DNA of 64,000 bases from positions 248,001 to 312,000 of the forward strand of contig LNFC01000014.1 of the NCBI GenBank assembly GCA_001464545.1. The letters are read 5' to 3'. The position numbers and the translations under genes are program-made. Shown piece after piece: positions 54,010-61,644 of this stretch; position 1 is the first letter of the stretch; each line of letters starts with the position of its first letter. This stretch comes from Acidobacteria bacterium Ga0077551 (GTDB lineage Bacteria > Pseudomonadota > Alphaproteobacteria > Caulobacterales > Hyphomonadaceae). The notes below the pieces were generated by a model that worked only from the letters and a program-made list of their open reading frames with translations, was not told the DNA's origin and made no database searches.

Positions 54010-56168
54010 CCAAGTTTCCTGACTTCACGAAACTCGCGCTCGAGACCCCTGCCGTGAAGGCGGTCAAGCCGAAGCTGGGCGAAGCCTGGGAGACGCCGGA
54101 AGGCATCGCGGTGAAGACCGCGTACACCGCGTCGGACCGGGCGGGTCTTGACTTCGTCGATGACTATCCAGGCCTGGCGCCATTCGGTCGCGGCCCCTAC
54201 CCAACAATGTATACCAACCAGCCCTGGACCGTTCGTCAGTATGCGGGCTTTTCGACGGCAGAAGATTCCAACGCCTTCTACCGGCGCAACCTGGCGGCCG
54301 GGCAGAAGGGCCTGTCGGTTGCGTTCGATCTCGCCACGCACCGGGGATACGATTCCGATCACGTGCGCGTCTCCGGCGATGTCGGCATGGCGGGCGTGGC
54401 AATCGATTCCATCTATGACATGCGCACGCTTTTCTCCGGCATTCCGCTGGACCAGATGTCGGTCTCGATGACGATGAATGGCGCGGTGTTGCCGATCCTT
54501 GCGCTGTATATCGCGGCGGCCGAGGAACAGGGCGTGCCGCCGGAGAAGCTGGCCGGGACCATTCAGAACGACATTCTGAAAGAGTTCATGGTGCGCAACA
54601 CCTATATCTATCCGCCGAAACCCAGCATGCGGATCATTTCGGACATCTTCGCCTACACCTCGCAGAAGATGCCGAAGTACAACTCGATCTCGATCTCCGG
54701 CTATCACATGCAGGAAGCTGGGGCGACGGCAGACCTGGAGCTCGCCTATACGCTGGCGGACGGTATCGAATACATCCGCGCGGGCGTGGCCGCCGGTCTG
54801 GATGTCGACGCGTTTGCGCCGCGCCTGTCCTTCTTCTGGGCGATCGGCATGAACACGTTCATGGAAGTCGCCAAGATGCGCGCCGCGCGCCTGATCTGGG
54901 CGAAGCTCGTGAAGGAGAACTTCAATCCGAAGTCCGAAAAATCGCTCAGCCTGCGGACGCATTCGCAGACTTCAGGCTGGAGCCTGACGGCGCAGGACGT
55001 GTACAACAACGTCATCCGCACCTGCCTCGAAGCCATCGCGGCGGCGGGCGGTCAGACGCAGAGCCTGCACACCAACAGCTTCGACGAAGCGCTCGCCCTG
55101 CCGACGGACTTCTCCGCCCGCATCGCCCGCAACACGCAGATCCTGCTGCAACAGGAAGCGGGCGCCTGCCAGTCCATCGACCTGTTCGGCGGCAGCTACT
55201 ATGTCGAGCGCCTGACGCATGACCTGGCCGAAAAAGCGCTGAAGCATATCGCCGAAGTCGAGGCGATGGGCGGCATGGCGAAGGCCATCGAGGAAGGCCT
55301 GCCGAAGCTGCGCATCGAGGAAGCCGCCGCCAACACGCAGGCGCGCATCGATTCTGGCACGCAGACCGTCGTCGGCGTCAACAAGTTCCTGCTGGATGAG
55401 GACGAAGACGTCCCTGTACTGAAGGTCGACAACGCGGCCGTGCGCCGGATGCAGCTGGAGAAGCTGGCGCGCCTGAAGGCGGAGCGCAATCAGGCCGAAG
55501 TGACCGTAAAGCTGGACGCGATTGCGGACGCGGCGGCGAGCGGAAAGGGCAACCTGCTGGAGCTGGCCGTGGTCGCCGCGCGCGCCAAGGCGACCGTGGG
55601 CGAGATTTCGGAAGCGGTCGAGCGCAGCCAGGGCCGCCACAGCGCGGTCATCCGCTCGATTAAGGGCGTGTACGGCGGCGGTGTGAAGGGCAATGACAAG
55701 GCAGAACATGCCAAGGAACTCGCCGCGAAATACGTGAAAGCACACGGACGCAAGCCGAAGATCTACATCGCCAAGATGGGCCAGGACGGGCACGACCGGG
55801 GGCAGAAGGTTGTCGCCTCCGCGCTGATGGACCTCGGCTGGGATGTCGAGATCGGGCCGCTGTTCCAGACGCCGGAAGAGGCCGCCGCCGATGCGCGCAA
55901 GGCGGACGTGGATATCGTCGCGGCGTCGTCGCTGGCGGCGGGCCACCTGACGCTGGTGCCGGAACTAAAGCGCGCTCTGGGCAACGAAGGCGCGGCGAAT
56001 GCACGGATCATCGTGGGCGGCGTGATCCCGCCGCAGGACTTCGACGCCTTGCGCACCGCCGGCGCCGCCGCCATCTTTCCTCCGGGCACCGTGATTGCGG
56101 ACAGCGCGATTCGAATGCTCGAATTGCTGGACGGCAAAACGGATCCGGCCCTGACGGCAGCGGAATAG
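54006..56168 (+). CDS. mutB: Methylmalonyl-CoA mutase large (alpha) subunit
   Basis: The 720-aa catalytic subunit isomerises methylmalonyl-CoA to succinyl-CoA. The TIM barrel has [18 protein letters not shown] and [12 protein letters not shown]; the B12 domain has [15 protein letters not shown] with His596 as the cobalt ligand. It is used in propionate and odd-chain or branched amino acid breakdown. It overlaps mutA and is followed by UPF0145 after nine bases; no meaB or epimerase is in the window. Confidence 0.98.
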   Translation: MTKFPDFTKLALETPAVKAVKPKLGEAWETPEGIAVKTAYTASDRAGLDFVDDYPGLAPFGRGPYPTMYTNQPWTVRQYAGFSTAEDSNAFYRRNLAAGQKGLSVAFDLATHRGYDSDHVRVSGDVGMAGVAIDSIYDMRTLFSGIPLDQMSVSMTMNGAVLPILALYIAAAEEQGVPPEKLAGTIQNDILKEFMVRNTYIYPPKPSMRIISDIFAYTSQKMPKYNSISISGYHMQEAGATADLELAYTLADGIEYIRAGVAAGLDVDAFAPRLSFFWAIGMNTFMEVAKMRAARLIWAKLVKENFNPKSEKSLSLRTHSQTSGWSLTAQDVYNNVIRTCLEAIAAAGGQTQSLHTNSFDEALALPTDFSARIARNTQILLQQEAGACQSIDLFGGSYYVERLTHDLAEKALKHIAEVEAMGGMAKAIEEGLPKLRIEEAAANTQARIDSGTQTVVGVNKFLLDEDEDVPVLKVDNAAVRRMQLEKLARLKAERNQAEVTVKLDAIADAAASGKGNLLELAVVAARAKATVGEISEAVERSQGRHSAVIRSIKGVYGGGVKGNDKAEHAKELAAKYVKAHGRKPKIYIAKMGQDGHDRGQKVVASALMDLGWDVEIGPLFQTPEEAAADARKADVDIVAASSLAAGHLTLVPELKRALGNEGAANARIIVGGVIPPQDFDALRTAGAAAIFPPGTVIADSAIRMLELLDGKTDPALTAAE

Positions 56169-56177
56169 GACGAACAC

Positions 56178-56498
56178 ATGATCATCACCACCACCTCCTC
56201 CATCGATGGCCGCAAGATCGTCGCTTACAAAGGCATTGCCTGCGGCGAAGTCGTGTTCGGGGCGCATCTCGGGAAGGACATCCTTGCGAGCTTTACCAAC
56301 CTCGTGGGTGGGCGGTCGGAGTCCTATGAGAGCTCGCTGCGCGAGACGCGCGACGGGGCGATCAGCGAGATGATGGAAGAAGCGCGGCGGCTCGGCGCGA
56401 ATGCGGTCGTAGGCGTGAAGTTCGACTATGGTGTGGTCGGCCAGCAGGGCTCGATGATGATGGTCGCCGTGTCCGGCACGGCGGTCGTGCTCGAGTGA
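56178..56498 (+). CDS. YbjQ/UPF0145 family protein
   Basis: The 106-aa protein has [41 protein letters not shown] and [11 protein letters not shown], the UPF0145 pattern. These proteins form pentamers and are sometimes called heavy-metal-binding domains, but no metal role is proven. It starts nine bases after mutB, and overlaps the zincin gene by GTGA. Confidence 0.92.
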   Translation: MIITTTSSIDGRKIVAYKGIACGEVVFGAHLGKDILASFTNLVGGRSESYESSLRETRDGAISEMMEEARRLGANAVVGVKFDYGVVGQQGSMMMVAVSGTAVVLE

Positions 56499-56905
56499 GC
56501 GCGTTTGCGCTGACGGCGCCGGGCGTCGAGGAATTCCTCGCCTGCGCGGAAAAGTGTTTTGCCGAGCTGCCGGAGTTCATGCGCAAGGCCGCCGGCGATG
56601 TGCGCATCCTGGTGATGGATTATGCCGAGGACGAGATTCTCGACGACATGGAAATAGATGACGCGCTGGACCTGACCGGGCTCTATTCCGGCGTGCCACT
56701 GACGATCGAGAGCATTACCCAGCCGGCAATGGACCGGCCGCTGATCTACCTCTACCGCATGCCGATCCTGTTCGAATGGGCACAGCGCGGCGACACGACC
56801 ATCGAAGAACTTGTCACCCACGTCTTCATCCACGAACTGGGCCACCATTTCGGCTGGTCGGACGAGGAAATAGACGCCAAGCTGGAAGAAGACGACGAGG
56901 GCTGA
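56495..56905 (+). CDS. Minimal zincin-like metallopeptidase
   Basis: This 136-aa protein carries the zinc motif [15 protein letters not shown] at residues 113-127, with His113, Glu114, His117 and an Asp at 123, typical of the small bacterial MetRS-type/DUF1025 zincins. [15 protein letters not shown] precedes it. It is cytoplasmic; substrates are unknown. The start GTG overlaps the UPF0145 stop (GTGA). Confidence 0.9.
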   Translation: MSAFALTAPGVEEFLACAEKCFAELPEFMRKAAGDVRILVMDYAEDEILDDMEIDDALDLTGLYSGVPLTIESITQPAMDRPLIYLYRMPILFEWAQRGDTTIEELVTHVFIHELGHHFGWSDEEIDAKLEEDDEG

Positions 56906-56971
56906 TCGGCTGTTTTCAGGCCCGCCGAATTGTGCGACCCCTACTTCGCCAGATGCTTGAGGGGACGCTTG

Positions 56972-57556
56972 ATGAGACCGTATCTAATGATCGCTGCCGC
57001 GATGCTGCTTGGCGCCTGTTCGCAGGAGACTGCTGCGCCGGCGGAGCCTGTCGTTCCAGCGGTGGTAGACACGCCCGCACCATCGGAAACTGTGAGCCCG
57101 GCCACCGAGACATTGCCCGCATCGCCCGCCGCGCCGGTCGAAATCGCGCTTGCACCCGCTCCGCAGGCGCCAGCGAGCCCAGCCCCGAGCCAGCCGGTTC
57201 AGCAGCCCGCAGCGGCACAGCGCGATGCGCGCATGGTCGGCATCTGGGTGAACGAAGACATCATCAACAGCGGCGGCGGCAATTTTGCCTCCTACACGAC
57301 CGTGATGACCATGGAGCTGCACCCGGATGGCCGGGTTATTCAGTATACGGAATCTATCGGCGGCGGCGGGGACTGGTCTTATGATGGCGGCCGCACGATT
57401 GATTTCGATGGCCAGTGGCGCGCAGATGGCAAGACGCTGTTCGTCTATGCAGCCCCGCTGCCGGATTTCACGCCGGCCGCAACCTACAGCTTTTCCGGCG
57501 AGTACCTCGTGACCCAATCCGATATGGGCCGCTTGATCTGGCAGCGCCGGGGATAG
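56972..57556 (+). CDS. Lipoprotein with Ala/Pro-rich linker
   Basis: This 194-aa protein has the lipobox LGAC (MRPYLMIAAAMLLGAC), a long low-complexity A/P/T/E linker to about residue 85 (APAPQAPASPAPSQPVQ) and a C-terminal beta-rich domain (GIWVNEDIINSGGGNFAS, MTMELHPDGRVIQYTES) resembling small lipocalin-like or uncharacterised bacterial domains. GAGGGGA precedes ATG 56972. Function unknown. Confidence 0.75.
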   Translation: MRPYLMIAAAMLLGACSQETAAPAEPVVPAVVDTPAPSETVSPATETLPASPAAPVEIALAPAPQAPASPAPSQPVQQPAAAQRDARMVGIWVNEDIINSGGGNFASYTTVMTMELHPDGRVIQYTESIGGGGDWSYDGGRTIDFDGQWRADGKTLFVYAAPLPDFTPAATYSFSGEYLVTQSDMGRLIWQRRG

Positions 57557-57586
57557 AACACAAGAAACGAACCGGGAGGACGTGCG

Positions 57587-59026
57587 ATGACGGAATTGGA
57601 TGGCCTCGGCCAGGCACAGATGGTTCGGGACAGGCAGGTATCTGCTTCCGAACTGCTCGAAGCGGCGGTCAGTCGCGCGGAAAAAGCGCAGAAGAGCATC
57701 AATTGCTTTGCGGCTTTGTTTCCAGACCTCGCTCGCGAGCAGATTGCCAGGGGCTTGTCTGAGGGACCCTACACGGGCGTGCCCTTTGTCACCAAGGATC
57801 TCGCCGTAGGCGTGAAGGGCGCGCCTTTGACCGGTGGCAGCCGCGCTTACAGGAATGTGGTGAGCACGGACGATACCACTTTGGTGAAACGCTACCGCGA
57901 AGCAGGGCTCGTCTTCTTCGGGTCCACCACCACGCCGGAATTCGGGCTGACCCTGACGACCGAATCGACGCTCTACGGCCAGACACGCAATCCCTGGGAC
58001 CGGACGCGCATCGCGGGCGGATCGTCTGGTGGCGCGGCAGCGGCGGTCGCTTCGGGCGTCTTGCCGGTCGCGCAGGCGAGCGACGGGGGCGGATCGATCC
58101 GCATTCCGGCGGCGTGTTGCGGCGTGTTCGGGCTGAAGCCGTCACGCGGACGCATTCCGATGGGGCCTTCGCGCACGGAAGGCTGGAATGGTCTGTCCAC
58201 GGTGCATGTGGTCAGCCGTACGGTGCGCGACAGCGCAGCGTTGCTGGACCTGACACACGGCGCTGAGACCGGCAGCCGCTATCTCGCGACGCCGCCCGCG
58301 CGGCCTTATCTCTCTGAACTGGACCGCGACCCGAAGCGCCTTCGCATTGCCCTCTGGCGCACCGCTCCGAATGGCACCAAACCGGATGCGGACGCCGCTG
58401 CCGGGCTGGAAGCGACGGCGAAGTTGCTCGAAAGCCTCGGCCATGTCATCGTCGAAGCCGGACCGATGCTGAATGGCGAGGCCCTCGGCAAGGCCGGGCT
58501 TTTCACCATTTCTGCCAACATTGCCGCGCAACTGGACGAGCATGGCGCCGCGCGGGGCCGTCCGGTCACGGATGATGAGATCGAACCGGTGACGGCGGGC
58601 ATGGTGCGCCTCGGCCGGACGGTGCCGATGGTAGAACTCGCGAAAGCCAACAACGTATTCATCACCGCCGCGATCCAGTACGAACACTTCCTTGATGCGG
58701 GCGACTTTGACCTGACCCTGTCACCCACCCTTCACCGTGCGCCGGACCTTTTGGGAACGATGGCGCTGACGGCGGACACCCAGAAGATGGGCGAAGCGAT
58801 CGCCGGATTCGCGCCGCATTGCGCCGTGTTCAACCATATGGGCGCGCCCGCGATGTCCGTGCCGCTGCACTGGACAGCGCCGACGGCGACCGCACCCGCC
58901 GGGCTGCCGATCGGCATGATGTTCGGCGCGCGGTATGGACAGGAAGGGCTGTTGCTGGCCCTTGCGGGGCAGCTTGAGCGCGCGGCGCCCTGGGCACACC
59001 GCAAGCCTCCGGAATGGGTGGGATGA
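57587..59026 (+). CDS. Amidase signature family hydrolase
   Basis: The 479-aa enzyme has the Ser-Ser-Lys triad: Lys70 in [10 protein letters not shown], Ser146 in [12 protein letters not shown] and Ser170 in [11 protein letters not shown]. It hydrolyses an amide; the family includes indoleacetamide and glutamyl-tRNA amidases, but no gatB or gatC is adjacent, so GatA is unlikely. GGGAGG precedes the ATG. Its stop overlaps the GFA gene (ATGA). Confidence 0.92.
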   Translation: MTELDGLGQAQMVRDRQVSASELLEAAVSRAEKAQKSINCFAALFPDLAREQIARGLSEGPYTGVPFVTKDLAVGVKGAPLTGGSRAYRNVVSTDDTTLVKRYREAGLVFFGSTTTPEFGLTLTTESTLYGQTRNPWDRTRIAGGSSGGAAAAVASGVLPVAQASDGGGSIRIPAACCGVFGLKPSRGRIPMGPSRTEGWNGLSTVHVVSRTVRDSAALLDLTHGAETGSRYLATPPARPYLSELDRDPKRLRIALWRTAPNGTKPDADAAAGLEATAKLLESLGHVIVEAGPMLNGEALGKAGLFTISANIAAQLDEHGAARGRPVTDDEIEPVTAGMVRLGRTVPMVELAKANNVFITAAIQYEHFLDAGDFDLTLSPTLHRAPDLLGTMALTADTQKMGEAIAGFAPHCAVFNHMGAPAMSVPLHWTAPTATAPAGLPIGMMFGARYGQEGLLLALAGQLERAAPWAHRKPPEWVG

Positions 59027-59424
59027 GCGAGCCCACGCGCAGATGGCATGACGGCGGCTGCCATTGCGGCGCCGTCCGCTTCTCCACCGAACTGCCGGAT
59101 GCGTTCGAGGTTGAGGATTGCAATTGCTCGATGTGCGCGATGAGCGGCAACATCCATGTCATCGTCCCGTCCAGCCGGTTCCGGCTTGTTCAGGGGGCGG
59201 ACAATCTGGGCGAGTACACGTTCAATACCGGCCGCGCCAGGCACATGTTCTGCAAGACTTGCGGGATCAAGAGCTTCTACATTCCGAGGTCGAATCCGGA
59301 CGGATTCGCCGTCACCTGGCGCTGTCTCGATGAGTGGGACCAGCTGGACGTGCGCGTCACACCCTTTGACGGCCAGAACTGGGAAGCCAATGCCGGGCGT
59401 CTTGCCCACAAGTCGAAGGACTAG
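59023..59424 (+). CDS. GFA family (glutathione-dependent formaldehyde-activating) protein
   Basis: The 133-aa protein has the seven-cysteine zinc pattern: Cys13 and Cys15 in GGCHCGAVRF, Cys33, Cys35 and Cys38 in CNCSMC, Cys77 and Cys80 in FCKTCG. GFA proteins bind zinc and glutathione-linked substrates; formaldehyde activity is not certain for all members. It is coupled to the amidase, and its stop shares the CTAG with the convergent metal-resistance-like gene. Confidence 0.9.
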   Translation: MSEPTRRWHDGGCHCGAVRFSTELPDAFEVEDCNCSMCAMSGNIHVIVPSSRFRLVQGADNLGEYTFNTGRARHMFCKTCGIKSFYIPRSNPDGFAVTWRCLDEWDQLDVRVTPFDGQNWEANAGRLAHKSKD

Positions 59425-59948
59425 GGCGCGCCTTCGTCCGGATTGCCCTCAAGGCGCTCCTTGCGCCGCTCGCGCCACTTCTCCAGCCGCTCTCCGGCCT
59501 TGCCGCGCTTTTCCATGTTGCCGGCCATTATCCTGGCGACCATGGCCCGCTGGTTCGGGTTGAGTTCGTCCAGTCCGTCGAACATGCGGTCCGCCACGGC
59601 GTCGCGTGCAAGGCGGTCCGCCTCTCGCAGGGACGAGAGGGCGGCACGGGCGGCAGCTTCATCATAGGGCTCAGCCCGCAAGGCGTCGGCCAGACGGCGC
59701 TCGGCAGCGCGGCGCGCCTCAAGGGCTTCACGCCCGGCTTCGAAGCTCGCCCGCATCAGCTGGCGCACGCCGTCGCGCTCTTCGGTGGTGAGTTCAAACC
59801 CGGGTGGCGCTCCCGGGTCGCCCCTGCCCCAATCGGGCCGCTTGGGCGCATTGAGGAAAATCCCGGCAAGCAGTCCGACCAGCACGAGATTGCCGAGTAC
59901 GGACAATGTCAGCCAGAACGGAAAGCGGCGGACCTGTGGATCGCTCAT
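59421..59948 (-). CDS. Membrane-anchored Metal_resist/CpxP-like periplasmic protein
   Basis: This 175-aa protein has one N-terminal helix (FPFWLTLSVLGNLVLVGLL, about residues 9-30) and a periplasmic helical domain with LTTEERDGVRQLMRASFEA, a pattern of the periplasmic heavy-metal sensor family (Spy/CpxP/CnrR relatives), ending in a strongly basic tail (RKWRERRKERLEG-like). It is the third gene of the ECF sigma operon, overlapping the second by four bases. Confidence 0.8.
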   Translation of the reverse strand: MSDPQVRRFPFWLTLSVLGNLVLVGLLAGIFLNAPKRPDWGRGDPGAPPGFELTTEERDGVRQLMRASFEAGREALEARRAAERRLADALRAEPYDEAAARAALSSLREADRLARDAVADRMFDGLDELNPNQRAMVARIMAGNMEKRGKAGERLEKWRERRKERLEGNPDEGAP

Positions 59949-60379
59949 TCGCCCAGCTCCTCGGTGAAGGCCGCCGGATCATAGCCGAGCGCATGTTCGA
60001 TCACGGATTCTACTTCAGATGTGTCACTCGAGGCGCTGGCGGCCGGCGCGACCATGACACCCATGAACAGACCGGCGGCAAGCGCCGCGAAGCCGCTGGC
60101 AGGCGCCCAGGGCGCAAACTTCGGGAGGCGGAATCCGCTCGTAGCAGCTTTGGGTCGGGGAGCAGAAGCGACGAGCCTCTCGGTCAGCGCCGCTGAGGGG
60201 AGTATCTCGGGCAGCCGTGCCAGCGCTGAATCGAGCGCGCGCGCTTCGGCGATGGCCGCCGCGAACCGCGCCGGTTGCGCCGCAAGCATAGACCTCGCGG
60301 CGGCACGCTCGGCCTCCGGGAAGGCTGACGGGTCAGCGCCCCAGGCTTCGATGAGTTCAATCAGCCGGTCTTCGGTCAT
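59945..60379 (-). CDS. Membrane regulator, likely anti-sigma factor
   Basis: This 144-aa protein starts MTEDRLIELIEAWGADPSAFP, has an Ala-rich helical N-domain, a proline-rich stretch, one transmembrane segment (GFAALAAGLFMGVMVAPA, about residues 95-112) and a short periplasmic tail. The position, overlapping both the sigma factor and the Metal_resist gene by four bases, is that of an anti-sigma factor. No recognised anti-sigma motif was seen. Confidence 0.72.
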   Translation of the reverse strand: MTEDRLIELIEAWGADPSAFPEAERAAARSMLAAQPARFAAAIAEARALDSALARLPEILPSAALTERLVASAPRPKAATSGFRLPKFAPWAPASGFAALAAGLFMGVMVAPAASASSDTSEVESVIEHALGYDPAAFTEELGE

Positions 60380-60921
60380 GGGCTGGTTCTCCCTTCCAGC
60401 AATTGTGCGCGCAAGGTCCGCCGCGCGCGGGCAAGAAGGCTTTCAACGGCTTCGACGCTGATCTCCAGAATATCGGCCGCCTCGGCCTGTGAGTGTCCCT
60501 GCAATGCGCAAAGCGTCAAGGCGGCGCTTTGGCGTTCCGGCAAGGCGCCGATCGCGCCTTCGATGGCGCTCACACGCTGCGACTGGTCCAACGCCTCGTG
60601 AGGGGCAAGCCGCGTGTCGGCCATGTCCGGCAGTTCGCCGGGCAGCGATTCCTTGCGCTTGCGCAGCCGGTCGTAGCAGAGGTTCAGGGCGACCCGGTGC
60701 AGCCAGGTCGAGAACTTCGCCCGCGGCTCCCAGCCGGGCAGCGCTTTCCAGGCGCGGAGAAAGGTTTCCTGTGTCACGTCTTCTGCCTCTGCGCGGTCGG
60801 CCAGCATCCGGGTCGCGAGACTGAGGACGCCGGGGCTGTAGCGGTTGACAAGGGCACGCACCGCAGCCGGATCGCCCGCTGCGGCACGTGTGATCTGGTC
60901 AAGGTCAGACGTGAAAGCCAC
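60376..60921 (-). CDS. ECF-type RNA polymerase sigma factor (RpoE-like)
   Basis: The 181-aa protein has region 2 (LVNRYSPGVLSLATRMLADR, EDVTQETFLRAWKAL, FSTWLHRVALNLCYDRLRKR) and region 4 (GALPERQSAALTLCAL, ADILEISVEAVESLLARARRTLR). It probably responds to an envelope or metal signal relayed by the two membrane proteins encoded next to it. Distinct from the ECF factor at 31113, as shown by its different region 4. Confidence 0.93.
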   Translation of the reverse strand: MAFTSDLDQITRAAAGDPAAVRALVNRYSPGVLSLATRMLADRAEAEDVTQETFLRAWKALPGWEPRAKFSTWLHRVALNLCYDRLRKRKESLPGELPDMADTRLAPHEALDQSQRVSAIEGAIGALPERQSAALTLCALQGHSQAEAADILEISVEAVESLLARARRTLRAQLLEGRTSP

Positions 60922-61018
60922 GCGATAGCGTCTAGCCGATTCCGGACCGGAAACCCGAGAAACAAATGCAGGGGGAGCGCAATTGTCCCGTCTGGGCTCC
61001 GGCCCGGTCCGGTTATGC

Positions 61019-61600
61019 TTATTGCCCGGCCGGCTTGTCCCGCCATTTGCCGCGGCGCTCCTTCATCTTGGCCTTGGCCGCCTCCTGCTCGGCGGGCGTG
61101 ATGTTGCCATCTGCGTCCGTATCCAGCTTGGTGAAGTGTTCCAGGCGGTGAGCGGTGTATTCAACCTTGCTCCAGCGGCCGTCACTGTTGGTATCAACGG
61201 CAGCGAAGCGCTCAGCGGCTTTGGTTTCCATGTTCGCCTTGCGCTCTTCCTTCTTGGCCTTCCAGGCTTCCGCCTTGGCGGGGTCAGCATCGGCCTTCGG
61301 CTCACGCGCCGGCTTGCCTTCACGTTTCTTTGCCCATTCCGCTTCCATTTCAGCCCGGTGGGCTTCATGGCCGGCCTTCAGTTCAGCCTGCATCAGGAAA
61401 CCATCGGCGTTGGTGTCCATCTTGCCGAAGGATTCGGCGGCAGATGCTTCCGCTTCAGCGCGGGCTATCGTGCCGTCGCCGTTGGTATCCAGCATCTCGA
61501 GATGCTTTCCGCCGCCTTTGTGGCCGCCGGCTTGCGCAATCATCGGGACGGCCAGCGCGAATGTCAGCGCCGAGGCCGCAGCGAGGGTAAATTTCTTCAT
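61019..61600 (-). CDS. Exported EF-hand calcium-binding protein
   Basis: The 193-aa protein has a signal peptide (MKKFTLAAASALTFALAVPMIAQA) and four EF-hand loops: DTNGDGTIARAE (38-49), DTNADGFLMQAE (62-73), DTNSDGRWSKVE (136-147) and DTDADGNITPAE (160-171), with a charged K/E/A-rich linker between pairs. It should bind calcium in the periplasm. It lies 97 bases upstream of the ECF sigma operon on the same strand. Confidence 0.92.
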   Translation of the reverse strand: MKKFTLAAASALTFALAVPMIAQAGGHKGGGKHLEMLDTNGDGTIARAEAEASAAESFGKMDTNADGFLMQAELKAGHEAHRAEMEAEWAKKREGKPAREPKADADPAKAEAWKAKKEERKANMETKAAERFAAVDTNSDGRWSKVEYTAHRLEHFTKLDTDADGNITPAEQEAAKAKMKERRGKWRDKPAGQ

Positions 61601-61644
61601 GGGTAGCTCCTTGTTGATCCCAGCGTTGATGAAACGAGGGGCCC

